A stretch of 64,000 nucleotides of DNA from Halomonas maura (lineage in GTDB: Bacteria; Pseudomonadota; Gammaproteobacteria; Pseudomonadales; Halomonadaceae): NCBI RefSeq assembly GCF_030409305.1, contig NZ_JAUFPQ010000009.1:124001-188000 (forward strand), given 5' to 3'. This document shows positions 17,430 through 28,217 of this stretch, in pieces. The notes under the pieces are model-generated. The model was not told the DNA's origin and did not search any database. It saw only the letters and a list, made by a program, of their open reading frames with translations. The first letter of the stretch is position 1; each line of letters opens with the position of its first letter. Both the position numbers and the translations under genes were made by a program.

Positions 17430-17582
17430 GCGCTATGCCGACCGTGTGCGACTCCTGGTCGACATCCTGCCCACAACCTGTTCGAGCACGACCTGCCCAG
17501 GCGGTCGGTGGATATCGACCTGGCATGGCTGCCGGTACATGATTTCAACCAGGATTCAGCCCTCATCGCCGACTCCTGTTGA
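17413..17582 (+). pseudogene. truncated and frameshifted AbiEii toxin gene
   Basis: The start MSTWDRRYADRVRLLVDILP matches the N-terminus of AbiEii nucleotidyltransferases and overlaps abiEi by 17 bp, as in intact modules. Directly after LVDILP the reading shifts by two bases, and the new frame encodes HNLFEHDLPRRSVDIDLAWL, the next conserved block including the DxD metal site. About 15 residues between them, which should carry the nucleotide-binding GG(T/S) motif, are missing. The second frame stops at 17582, far short of the usual length of about 300 aa. The toxin must be inactive. Confidence 0.7.
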
Positions 17583-17627
17583 CCGCCCTGGTAACGCGGG
17601 CATGGGCTTCCCAGGCGCCGTGGCGGG

Positions 17628-18782
17628 TCAAGCTTCCTCGGCGGGTTCCGTGTCGCTCACCACGGCTGGCTGAATCGCCGCCCGCCACGCCGGCTGGACG
17701 GGCAGGCAGAAGGTCTCCCGCAGCGCCGCCTCGACACCGTCAACGTCGAGCCTCCGCCGGTCGACGTCCCCGTCCGGTCGGCGAATGGTCAAACGGGCGT
17801 TGAGCAAGGTGAATCGCCCCTCCGAGGTCGTCCTGGCCACCATCAGCGAGCGCTTGAACGGCGACCCTGGATGGGTGGACGTATACCAGTTGAACGGTTC
17901 GAAGTCGGCGTCCAGTTGCGGCTCGGTGGAGAGCTCGTACAGCGGCCACCATCGCTCATCGGGCCGAGACTGGACCAGCAGACTGTCCCCGAAGGGGAAG
18001 ATCCGAAACGCTTCGTGCCGGGTGGCCTGGGGGGCCGCGGTGTCCATGCGCAATGGTGCCGACGGCCCCCACCCGCCGAATCCCACGTCGACCAGCCAGG
18101 GCACGGCGTCGATCGTCACTCTCAAGGCCATGTGGGATCTCGGCATCGGGGCCGCACCGGGCGCTTGCCCCCAGCGGACACGGGCGAGGAGGCCATCGAC
18201 CTCGAAGCCCATCGCCATCAGCACGCGTTTCATCAGGCCGTTCTGCTCATAGCAGTAGCCGCCTCGCCCGGAGGTGATCAGCTTCCGGTCGACCATGCTC
18301 GGATCAAGGTCGACACCGTGCCCGAGCAACACGTCCAGGGCCTCGAACACGATGGCGGCCGTGTGTCGTTCCACCAGCGCGCGCAAGGTTTCCAGCGTCG
18401 GCGTGCGCGGCCCCCGGTAGCCGATGCGCCGGCAATACGCCGCCAGGTCCACCGGCGGCGCGGCAGGGCCGTCCTCCAGGGCGGAGAGGATCTGCCAGGC
18501 GGCGCGCGGCGCGAAGGTGTCGAGCAGGCGCACGTTTGGATGCTGCGCCGAGAAGCTCCGTTTCAAGCGGTCCCTGAGCGGCGCCGGTATGCCCTTTCCG
18601 AAGGCGATCAGGGCGAACTCGCCGGCATGATAGCGCGCTGCGGCCTCCTCCGGTTCCACCGTCCCGGTGACCTGGAGCCCGGCGTCGGCGAGTTCGTTGC
18701 ACACCGTCTCCATCACCTCCCGGACGCGCCCGAGGACCAGTACCCGGACACCACCCTTCCGCGTGATCGTGAAATCCCTCAT
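17628..18782 (-). CDS. arylamine N-acetyltransferase with an extra N-terminal Rossmann-like domain
   Basis: Protein of 384 aa. Residues 110-384 are an arylamine N-acetyltransferase, which moves acetyl from acetyl-CoA to aromatic amines and hydrazines. The triad is visible: Cys177 in RGGYCYEQN, His217 in RSHMALR and Asp232 in LVDVGFGG, each about 108-110 residues later than in ordinary NATs (Cys69, His107, Asp122). The added N-terminus (residues 1-108, VRVLVLGRVREVMETVCNEL, then FALIAFGKGIPAPLRDRLKR) looks like a beta-alpha receiver or nucleotide-binding fold that I cannot name. AGGAGG precedes the ATG, which overlaps the stop of the upstream reductase gene (ATGA). The SoxR-type promoter drives both. 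Confidence 0.75.
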   Translation of the reverse strand: MRDFTITRKGGVRVLVLGRVREVMETVCNELADAGLQVTGTVEPEEAAARYHAGEFALIAFGKGIPAPLRDRLKRSFSAQHPNVRLLDTFAPRAAWQILSALEDGPAAPPVDLAAYCRRIGYRGPRTPTLETLRALVERHTAAIVFEALDVLLGHGVDLDPSMVDRKLITSGRGGYCYEQNGLMKRVLMAMGFEVDGLLARVRWGQAPGAAPMPRSHMALRVTIDAVPWLVDVGFGGWGPSAPLRMDTAAPQATRHEAFRIFPFGDSLLVQSRPDERWWPLYELSTEPQLDADFEPFNWYTSTHPGSPFKRSLMVARTTSEGRFTLLNARLTIRRPDGDVDRRRLDVDGVEAALRETFCLPVQPAWRAAIQPAVVSDTEPAEEA

Positions 18783-19330
18783 GTCACCGCCTCCTGATAG
18801 GCATTGGCCTGACGGGCATGCGCCAGGGCGCTCGCCCACCATTGCAGGCGAGCAAGGAGCGTCTGCATGGCGCGGGACGGACGTTCCGGTTCGACCAGGG
18901 CGCCGTCCTCATCGAACTGGTTCCATACCTGGGGCAGGATCACCGCGTCGCGAAGCCCCACCGCGTGCAACTCCGCGAATACCCCACGCAGCTGCTCCAC
19001 GGCGCGAATGCCGCCGGAGGCGGCCCCGTAGGAGACGAAGGCCACCGGCTTCGCCTGCCATTCCCAGAAGTGGCTGTCGATCAGGCTCTTCAGGGCACCG
19101 GGGAAGGAATGGTTGTACTCGGGGGTGACCACGATGAAGCCGTCGGCGGCGCCCAGCTTGTGATCATGGGCGCCCTCATCCTCGGCGTCGCGCCCTGCGG
19201 GGTCGATGACGTCGACGGCGAAGGCCGGCCACTCGTTCAGCTGGCGCTTGACCCAGCTCACCACCGTATCGGCCATCCGGCCGTCACGCACGCTGCCGTA
19301 GATGATGGCGACTCTGATCTTCTCCTGCAT
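18779..19330 (-). CDS. NADPH-dependent FMN reductase family protein
   Basis: Flavodoxin-fold oxidoreductase of 183 aa. The FMN-phosphate loop is IYGSVRDGRMADTVVSW, and VVTPEYNHSFPGALKSLIDSHF is the flavin/dimer segment of the NADPH-dependent FMN reductase family, which includes quinone, azo and chromate reductases. ATG at 19330 follows AGGAG by 9 nt; a TTG three codons upstream is too close to that site. First gene of an operon with the N-acetyltransferase fusion, sharing a stop/start overlap. Expression should be induced by redox-cycling compounds through SoxR. Confidence 0.8.
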   Translation of the reverse strand: MQEKIRVAIIYGSVRDGRMADTVVSWVKRQLNEWPAFAVDVIDPAGRDAEDEGAHDHKLGAADGFIVVTPEYNHSFPGALKSLIDSHFWEWQAKPVAFVSYGAASGGIRAVEQLRGVFAELHAVGLRDAVILPQVWNQFDEDGALVEPERPSRAMQTLLARLQWWASALAHARQANAYQEAVT

Positions 19331-19366
19331 GGCATTCAACTCCTGTTGTGCGGGTACGCAGGAGAC

Positions 19367-19397
19367 GTTTTAAGACCTCAAGTATTGTTGAGGTCAA
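19367..19397 (-). promoter_or_regulatory. SoxR-dependent promoter with SoxR box
   Basis: On the minus strand, -35 TTGACC and -10 TAAAAC are separated by exactly 19 bp, the overlong spacer of MerR/SoxR-activated promoters. The spacer contains the 18-bp palindrome CCTCAAGTATTGTTGAGG (19376-19393), which closely matches the E. coli SoxR site CCTCAAGTTAACTTGAGG. It controls the reductase/N-acetyltransferase operon and lies between it and the divergent soxR. Confidence 0.85.
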
Positions 19398-19447
19398 GGG
19401 CCGAATGCTAGGTTCTTCGCATCATCCGCTCGAGGCGAGGTACCGGC

Positions 19448-19897
19448 ATGGCTCAGGGCAAGCACAGCATCCCACGCGAGCTCGGCGTGGGGGAGGTGGC
19501 CAGCCGAAGCGGGGTCGCCGTCTCCACCCTCCACTTCTACGAGGCCAAGGGCCTCATTCACAGCTGGCGCAACCCGGCCAATCACCGGCGTTACTGCCGG
19601 GATGTGCTGCGTCGGGTCGCGGTCATCAAGGTCGCTCAGCGAGCCGGCATCCCCCTGGGCACCATCCGTGAGGCGCTGGCGCAGCTACCGGACCAGCGGA
19701 CCCCTACCGCCGGGGACTGGCAACGACTCTCGACCCAATGGAAGGAAGAACTCGACGCGCGGATTACCCGGCTCACCGAGCTCAGGGATCGGCTCGGCGG
19801 TTGCATCGGCTGCGGGTGCCTGTCCATGGAGGATTGCCCGTTGCGCAACCCCTGGGACGAATTGTCGGAACGGGGCTCGGGTCCACAGCTGCTGTAG
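19448..19897 (+). CDS. soxR: redox-sensitive transcriptional activator SoxR
   Basis: MerR-family [2Fe-2S] regulator of 149 aa. The winged helix-turn-helix starts [20 protein letters not shown] and is followed by the dimerisation helix. Cluster cysteines sit at 119, 122, 124 and 130 ([14 protein letters not shown]), the same numbers as in E. coli SoxR. Oxidation of the cluster by redox-active drugs such as phenazines or quinones activates target promoters. No soxS is present, as usual outside enterics, and the divergent operon with the SoxR box is the obvious direct target. A GAGG site precedes the ATG. Confidence 0.95.
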   Translation: MAQGKHSIPRELGVGEVASRSGVAVSTLHFYEAKGLIHSWRNPANHRRYCRDVLRRVAVIKVAQRAGIPLGTIREALAQLPDQRTPTAGDWQRLSTQWKEELDARITRLTELRDRLGGCIGCGCLSMEDCPLRNPWDELSERGSGPQLL

Positions 19898-20369
19898 GCG
19901 CTCGATGACCCCCATGCGTCTCGAACCGGCTCGGGTCGGTCGGGTGTCCTGCCAGCGCCGGGGCAGCCGGCTGGCGAGATCGTCGTCCTCACAGCGTGCC
20001 ACCTCAACCGCCTTGCACCGCATCGTCCGATGAGGTGGCGGCACTGCAACGCCCGGTAGCGTCCGGTGTGACTTCCCTCGGTGTTGGCCTACCCTTGGTA
20101 TTACTTATTCCTGATGTTCGGATTCGTTCAGTAGCGAACATTGATCGCTCGGTCACGTGTTGCCATGGCTGGGGGAGTCGGCCTTGGACAAAAGTTCAAT
20201 ACCGATATCTGGCTCTTTAAAAACATCAAGTTGGGATCGGGTGGCCGGTATTCCTCGGGGTCCTGGCCTGGTTTTCGGATATTTACATTTGTGGTGGTAT
20301 CCGAATCTCGGCTAGGGTTCCCTCAGCCGTTCCCGAATACCGTCAACAACAACGAAAGCCGAGAACTGT
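19898..20369. other. intergenic region between soxR and glpS
   Basis: About 470 bp without a supportable gene. A long-loop inverted repeat GCCACCTCA/TGAGGTGGC follows soxR. The segment from about 20100 is visibly more AT-rich and holds the GlpR-type operator (20114-20142) and presumably the glp promoter. Short open frames lack ribosome-binding sites. Confidence 0.5.
20114..20142. promoter_or_regulatory. candidate GlpR operator upstream of glpSTPQV
   Basis: TTCGTTCAGTAGCGAACATT (20123-20142) matches 15 of 20 positions of the E. coli GlpR consensus, with GTTC...GAAC symmetry and a perfect right half CGAACAT. A second perfect left half-site ATGTTCG lies at 20114-20120, so two overlapping pairings are possible. 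It is 228 bp before the glpS ATG and shares AGCGAACATTG with the site upstream of glpR. Confidence 0.6.
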
Positions 20370-21458
20370 ATGTCCCTGATCCTTGAACACATCGATCGTG
20401 TGGTCGGCGGTGAGACGCACATCGAGGGGGTGAGCCTCGAGCTCGAGCCCGGCTCCTTCAACGTGCTGCTGGGCCGCACCCTGTCCGGGAAGACCACGCT
20501 GATGCGCCTCATGGCCGGTCTCGATACCCCGACCCGCGGCCGGGTGCTGATGGACGGCGAGGATGTCACCGGCCGCTCGGTGCGCAAGCGCAATGTCTCG
20601 ATGGTCTACCAGCAGTTCATCAACTACCCGAGCCTCAGCGTCTACGACAACATCGCCTCGCCGCTCAAGCTGGCCAGGGTCGAGAAGCGCGAGATCGACC
20701 GGCGGGTCCGCGAGATCGCCGAGATGCTGCATATCGAGGCCTTCCTCGATCGCCTGCCCCTGGAACTCTCCGGTGGCCAGCAGCAGCGCACCGCCATGGG
20801 TCGCGCGCTGGTCAAGGACGCCGATATCGTGCTCTTCGACGAGCCGCTGGTGAACCTCGACTACAAGCTGCGCGAGGAATTCCGCGAGGAGCTGCGCGCG
20901 GTGTTCAGCGAGCGCAACTGCATCGCCGTCTACGCCACCACCGAGCCCGCCGAGGCCCTGGCCCTGGGCGGCAACACCGCGGTGCTCCACCAGGGGCGAC
21001 TGCTGCAGTACGGCCGCACCGAGGACGTCTACCACCGCCCCCGGGATATCCTCACCGCCGAGATGTTCTCCGAACCGCCGATCAACATCGTCGACGGCAC
21101 CGTCTCCGCTACGCAGGTCACCTTCGACAGCCGGCTGCATTTCCCCATCAACGATGACCTGCGCTCGCTGCCTCCCGGGGAATACCGCTTCGGCGTGCGG
21201 GCCTCGCACATCTCGCTGACGCCCCGGGCCGAGGATGACATCGAGGTGCAGATGATCGTCGACCTGGCCGAGATCAGCGGCTCCGAGACCTTCCTGCACG
21301 TGCATAACGAGCGCTTCCACATGACGGCGCATCTCGACGGCGTGCACGCGTTTTCGGTCGACGCGCCGGTCACGCTCTACTTCCCGGCCCGCAAGGTCTA
21401 TGCCTTCGACCGGCAGGGCGCCGTGGTGCATATCCCGTCCCACCTGGGAGGCCTGTGA
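20370..21458 (+). CDS. glpS: glycerol ABC transporter ATP-binding protein GlpS
   Basis: ATPase of 362 aa of the GlpSTPQV glycerol importer first described in Rhizobium. Walker A GRTLSGKTT, signature LSGGQQQRTAMGRAL and Walker B IVLFDEPLVNLD are present; the H-loop position reads ATTEPAEAL, lacking the usual His, so this subunit may be catalytically impaired, as seen in its family (GlpS keeps TTEP). A C-terminal TOBE-like regulatory domain follows. First gene of a six-gene operon; glpT begins one base after its stop. Confidence 0.88.
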   Translation: MSLILEHIDRVVGGETHIEGVSLELEPGSFNVLLGRTLSGKTTLMRLMAGLDTPTRGRVLMDGEDVTGRSVRKRNVSMVYQQFINYPSLSVYDNIASPLKLARVEKREIDRRVREIAEMLHIEAFLDRLPLELSGGQQQRTAMGRALVKDADIVLFDEPLVNLDYKLREEFREELRAVFSERNCIAVYATTEPAEALALGGNTAVLHQGRLLQYGRTEDVYHRPRDILTAEMFSEPPINIVDGTVSATQVTFDSRLHFPINDDLRSLPPGEYRFGVRASHISLTPRAEDDIEVQMIVDLAEISGSETFLHVHNERFHMTAHLDGVHAFSVDAPVTLYFPARKVYAFDRQGAVVHIPSHLGGL

Positions 21459-21459
21459 G

Positions 21460-22560
21460 ATGGCCGAGATCACCCTGAAATCCCTCGCCCATAGCTATCT
21501 TGCCGATCCCCGGTCGCCCAATGACTATGCCATCCGCGAGTTGAATCACGTCTGGCACCAGGGCGGGGCCTATGCGCTGCTCGGGCCCTCCGGCTGCGGC
21601 AAGTCGACCCTGCTCAATATCATCTCCGGCCTGCTGGAGCCGTCCAGCGGTGACGTGCTGTTCGACGGCGAGCGGGTCAATGCGTTGCCGCCGGAGGCGC
21701 GCAACATCGCCCAGGTTTTCCAGTTTCCCGTCATCTACGACACCATGACGGTCTACGACAACCTGGCCTTCCCGCTGCGCAACGTGAAGACCCCCGAGGC
21801 CCGGGTCCATGAGCGGGTGATGGAGGTCGCCGACGTGCTGGAGCTGACGGCGCAGCTCAAGCGCAAGGCCAAGAACCTCACCGCCGACGAGAAGCAGAAG
21901 GTCTCCATGGGCCGCGGGCTGGTGCGTGACGATGTCTCGGCGATCCTCTTCGACGAACCGCTCACCGTGATCGACCCCCAGCTCAAGTGGAAGCTGCGCC
22001 GCAAGCTCAAGGAGATCCACCAGCGCTTCGAGATCACCATGGTCTACGTCACCCATGACCAGCTCGAGGCCTCCACCTTCGCCGACAAGATCGCCGTGAT
22101 GTACGAGGGGCAGGTGGTGCAGTTCGGCACCCCGCGCGAGCTGTTCGAGACCCCCAACCACACCTTCGTGGGCTACTTCATCGGCAGCCCCGGCATGAAC
22201 TTCCTCGATGTCGCGCTGCGCGACGGCCGGGTGATGGCCGGCGACACGGCATTGGCGGTGGGGCAGGGGGTGCGTCGGGCCATCGATGGCGCCCGCTCGA
22301 GAAACGTCAAGCTGGGCATCCGGCCCGAGTTCATCGAGGTCCACCAGTCCCCGGTGGAGGGCGGCATGGAGGCCGAGGTCGAGCATGCCCAGGACCTCGG
22401 CACCTACTCCATCGTCTACCTCAAGCTCGGCGATACCGCCCTCAAGGCGCGCATCGAGGAGGACCAGCCGACCCCGACCGGGCGGGCCTATCTGCGTTTC
22501 CCCGACGATCGCCTCGGCCTGTACGTCGACGAATACCGCGTGGAGATCGGCCATGAATAA
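21460..22560 (+). CDS. glpT: glycerol ABC transporter ATP-binding protein GlpT
   Basis: Second ATPase (366 aa) of the importer, unrelated to the E. coli GlpT permease. Walker A GPSGCGKST, Walker B AILFDEPLTVIDP and H-loop YVTHDQLEA are intact, whereas the signature is degenerate (LTADEKQKVSMGRGL), as usual for this subfamily. With GlpS it forms a heterodimer in which each partner lacks a different element. Start chosen at MAEITLKSL just after the glpS stop; the end overlaps glpP by 8 bp. Confidence 0.88.
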   Translation: MAEITLKSLAHSYLADPRSPNDYAIRELNHVWHQGGAYALLGPSGCGKSTLLNIISGLLEPSSGDVLFDGERVNALPPEARNIAQVFQFPVIYDTMTVYDNLAFPLRNVKTPEARVHERVMEVADVLELTAQLKRKAKNLTADEKQKVSMGRGLVRDDVSAILFDEPLTVIDPQLKWKLRRKLKEIHQRFEITMVYVTHDQLEASTFADKIAVMYEGQVVQFGTPRELFETPNHTFVGYFIGSPGMNFLDVALRDGRVMAGDTALAVGQGVRRAIDGARSRNVKLGIRPEFIEVHQSPVEGGMEAEVEHAQDLGTYSIVYLKLGDTALKARIEEDQPTPTGRAYLRFPDDRLGLYVDEYRVEIGHE

Positions 22561-23434
22561 AGTTCGCAACAACCGCGCATGGTGGTTGATCCTGCCCATG
22601 CTGCTGCTGGTGGCCTTCTCGGCCATCATCCCGCTGATGACCGTGGTCAACTACTCGGTCCAGGACGTCTTCGACGCCAACACCCGCTTCTTCACGGGCA
22701 CCGAGTGGTTCAGGGAGATGCTCAACGACCCGGCCCTGCAGGCGGCGGTGCTGCGCCAGTTCGCCTTCTCGCTGACGGTGCTGGCCATCGAGGTGCCGCT
22801 GGGGATCGGCATCGCCCTGATCATGCCCAGGAAGGGCTGGCAGGCCTCGGCGGTGCTGATCCTGGTGACCATGCCGTTGCTGATCCCCTGGAACGTGGTG
22901 GGCAGCATCTGGCAGATATTCACCCGCGGCGATATCGGCCTGATGGGCTGGAGCCTGCGCGAGCTGGGCTACGGCTACAGCATCACGGCAAGCCCGGTGG
23001 ATGCCTGGGCGACCATCATCCTGATGGACATCTGGCACTGGACGCCGCTGATCGCGTTGCTCTGCTACAGCGGCCTGCGCTCCATCCCCGATGCCTACTA
23101 CCAGGCCGCGCGGATCGACCGGGCCTCGACGTGGGCGGTGTTCCGCTACATCCAGCTGCCCAAGCTGACCAACGTGCTGGTGATCGGCGTACTGCTGCGC
23201 TTCATGCACTCCTTCATGATCTACGCCGAGCCCTTCGTGCTCACCGGCGGGGGGCCCGGCAGCTCGACCACCTTCCTCAGCCAGTCGCTGACCACCATGG
23301 CCATCGGCCAGCAGGATCTCGGGCCCTCGGCGGCGTTCTCGCTGATCTACTTCCTGATCATCCTGCTCGTCAGCTGGGTGTTCTACACCGCGATCATGAA
23401 CATGCAGAAGGACAAGCAGGATGGGGAGGCCTGA
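22553..23434 (+). CDS. glpP: glycerol ABC transporter permease GlpP
   Basis: Inner-membrane permease of 293 aa, MalF-like, with six predicted helices. The EAA-type loop that docks with the ATPases reads YYQAARIDRASTWAVFRYIQ. It starts MNKVRNNRAWWLILPMLLLV inside the end of glpT, an 8-bp overlap that suggests coupled translation. Pairs with GlpQ. Confidence 0.9.
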   Translation: MNKVRNNRAWWLILPMLLLVAFSAIIPLMTVVNYSVQDVFDANTRFFTGTEWFREMLNDPALQAAVLRQFAFSLTVLAIEVPLGIGIALIMPRKGWQASAVLILVTMPLLIPWNVVGSIWQIFTRGDIGLMGWSLRELGYGYSITASPVDAWATIILMDIWHWTPLIALLCYSGLRSIPDAYYQAARIDRASTWAVFRYIQLPKLTNVLVIGVLLRFMHSFMIYAEPFVLTGGGPGSSTTFLSQSLTTMAIGQQDLGPSAAFSLIYFLIILLVSWVFYTAIMNMQKDKQDGEA

Positions 23435-23435
23435 C

Positions 23436-24329
<894 letters not shown>

Positions 24330-24341
24330 GGAGGGCACGAC

Positions 24342-24614
24342 ATGGAATGGATGGTCTGGACCACGCCGACCACGATCTTCTTCTCGACCATCGCGGCCAT
24401 GCTGGCCGGGATGACCGCCTGGGAAGTCGCCTCACCCTCGATCGAGCGCAAGGGCTTCCTGCCGATCGCGACCACGCGGGGAGACCGGCTGTTCATCGGC
24501 TTGCTTTCCGCCGCCTACATCCATCTGCTGGTCGTGGGCTTTACCCCGCTCAGCATCTGGCTGGCCCTGGGCACATCGTTTCTCTGGCTACTGATCCTGA
24601 TGCGCTGGGGCTGA
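24342..24614 (+). CDS. DUF2160 small membrane protein of the glycerol transporter operon
   Basis: Membrane protein of 90 aa with two or three helices (TTIFFSTIAAMLAGMTAW; RLFIGLLSAAYIHLLVVG; SIWLALGTSFLWLLILM). It matches the DUF2160 family, which is found almost only between glpQ and glpV in GlpSTPQV operons. Its role is not known; its fixed position suggests an accessory subunit. GAGG precedes the ATG, 12 bp after glpQ. Confidence 0.8.
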   Translation: MEWMVWTTPTTIFFSTIAAMLAGMTAWEVASPSIERKGFLPIATTRGDRLFIGLLSAAYIHLLVVGFTPLSIWLALGTSFLWLLILMRWG

Positions 24615-24689
24615 CTGACTGCAAGGCCATGGGCTCCCGCCATGGAACACAGGCTTCATGGACGAACGACAACAAACGAAGAGGTCAAT

Positions 24690-26429
<1,740 letters not shown>

Positions 26430-26520
26430 TCACGCTGGGCAGGTCAACGGACCTGCCTCGGCCTGTCGGCAAGCGACAGGACACGACAGCAGTGTGAACG
26501 GTTGCCTGAACGGGACCCAG

Positions 26521-26555
26521 GGCCCCGCTCGGCGCAGGCCGAGCGGGGCCTCTTT
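26521..26555 (+). terminator. terminator between glpV and glpD
   Basis: Perfect 13-bp stem (GGCCCCGCTCGGC) with a GCAG loop followed by TCTTTGCTTC. It lies 92 bp after glpV and 22 bp before the glpD start, so glpD expression must depend on read-through or processing, unless a promoter overlaps the hairpin. Confidence 0.8.
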
Positions 26556-26576
26556 GCTTCCAGATAAGGGCCAGAC

Positions 26577-28217
26577 ATGCAACTACGACAGACCAATCTA
26601 CGCAAGCTGCCCGAGTCGGTGTTCGACGTGCTGGTCATCGGTGCCGGTATCAACGGCGCGTCCGCCGCCGCCGCACTCAGCGGCAAGGGCGCGCGGGTCG
26701 CGCTGATCGATCGCGGTGACTTCGCCGGCAGCACCAGCATGCAGTCGTCCAACCTGGTGTGGGGCGGCATCAAGTACATGGAGAGTGGCGACTTCGCGCT
26801 GGTGCGCAAGCTCTGCAAGAGCCGCAACCACCTGATCAAGAGCTATCCCTCCACGGTGCAGGAGATCCGCTTCCTGACCACCATCAACAAGGGCTTTCGC
26901 CATCATCCCCTGTACCCCTGGGCCGGCACCTGGCTCTACTGGCTGATGGGCAGCGGCTTCACCCGCCGGCCGCATTTCCTCCGGGCCGCCGACATCAAGG
27001 CCCGGGAGCCGATCATCGACACCGACGATGCCCTGGGCGGCTTCGAGTATTCCGACGCCTACCTGCACGACAACGATGCCCGCTTCGTCTTCAACTTCGT
27101 GCGCGGGGCCCTGGACTTCGGTGCCGTGGCCGCCAACTACGTCGAGTCCCTGGGGTCACGTCGGGAAGGGGAGCTCTGGGTGACCCGGGGTCGCGACGTC
27201 ATCGACGGCGATACCTTCGAGATCCGCTCGAAGGTGCTGATCAATGCCGCCGGCCCCTGGGTGGACCAACACAACGCCCTCTCGGGCCAGCAGACCGAGC
27301 ACCGGCATGTCTTCTCCAAGGGCATCCACCTGATCGTGCCGCGCCTCACCGAGCACCGTCGCGTGCTGGCGTTCTTCGCCGACGACGGGCGGCTGTTCTT
27401 CGTCATCCCGATGGGCGCGCGCACCTGCATCGGCACCACCGATACCCGGGTCGACTCGCCCGAGGTCGAGGTGACGGACGACGACATCCAGTTCGTGCTC
27501 GACAACATCAACAAGCGCCTGGCGCTCGAGACGCCCCTGAGTCCGGCCGATATCATCGCCACCCGCTGTGGCGTTCGGCCGCTGGCGGTGAGGCCCAGCA
27601 ACGGGGGCGAGCGGGACTTCCTCAACCTGTCGCGCAAGCATGCCATCGACATCGACCGCGAGGCCCGCCACCTGAGCATCTTCGGCGGCAAGCTGACGGA
27701 CTGCCTCAACGTCGGCGAGGAAGTGGTCGAGGAGGTGGGGCGGCTCGGCGTGACGCTGCCCCATCCGCGCTATCGCTGGTACGGCGAGCCCGCTGTTTCG
27801 CTGCGCGAGACCTTCATGCACCAGGCGCGCCTGATGGCGCTGGACGCCATGACCGCCGCGCATGCCTCCGAGCCGCTGAGCCTGCGACTCTGGCGTCGCT
27901 ATGGCGCCCAGGCCCTGGAGGTACTCGAGGACATCCGCCAGGACCCGCGGCAGGGCGAGGTGCTGATCGCGGGGACCGAGTACCTGCGTGGCGAGCTCAA
28001 ACTGACCCGGCGTCGCGAGATGGTCACCCGGCTCGAGGACTTCCTGCGGCGTCGCTCGAAGATCTCCCAGGTGGTGCCACAGGCGACCATCCGTACCTCG
28101 CCGGGGCTGCGCGAGGCCTGCGACATCCTCTTCGGCGACCAGGCCGAGGCGCGCATGGCCGAGTACTTCGCCGACGCGCCGGAGACTCACGACGAGCGCC
28201 TGGGGGAGGGGACTTAA
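26577..28217 (+). CDS. glpD: aerobic glycerol-3-phosphate dehydrogenase
   Basis: FAD-dependent, membrane-associated dehydrogenase of 546 aa that oxidises sn-glycerol-3-phosphate to dihydroxyacetone phosphate and passes electrons to quinone. The N-terminal FAD motif is DVLVIGAGINGASAAAALS; RGDFAGSTSMQSSNLVWGGI and IGTTDTRVDSP follow. The conserved SIFGGKLTDCLNVGEE replaces the usual SVFGGKLTTYR, marking the variant form seen beside GlpSTPQV. No glpK is in the window, so the kinase must lie elsewhere. Downstream is non-coding. Confidence 0.9.
   Translation: MQLRQTNLRKLPESVFDVLVIGAGINGASAAAALSGKGARVALIDRGDFAGSTSMQSSNLVWGGIKYMESGDFALVRKLCKSRNHLIKSYPSTVQEIRFLTTINKGFRHHPLYPWAGTWLYWLMGSGFTRRPHFLRAADIKAREPIIDTDDALGGFEYSDAYLHDNDARFVFNFVRGALDFGAVAANYVESLGSRREGELWVTRGRDVIDGDTFEIRSKVLINAAGPWVDQHNALSGQQTEHRHVFSKGIHLIVPRLTEHRRVLAFFADDGRLFFVIPMGARTCIGTTDTRVDSPEVEVTDDDIQFVLDNINKRLALETPLSPADIIATRCGVRPLAVRPSNGGERDFLNLSRKHAIDIDREARHLSIFGGKLTDCLNVGEEVVEEVGRLGVTLPHPRYRWYGEPAVSLRETFMHQARLMALDAMTAAHASEPLSLRLWRRYGAQALEVLEDIRQDPRQGEVLIAGTEYLRGELKLTRRREMVTRLEDFLRRRSKISQVVPQATIRTSPGLREACDILFGDQAEARMAEYFADAPETHDERLGEGT

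Noticed and set aside
19995..20041. Terminator after soxR (GCCACCTCA/TGAGGTGGC)
   Set aside because: The loop is over 20 nt and no T-run follows, so it is not a convincing intrinsic terminator.
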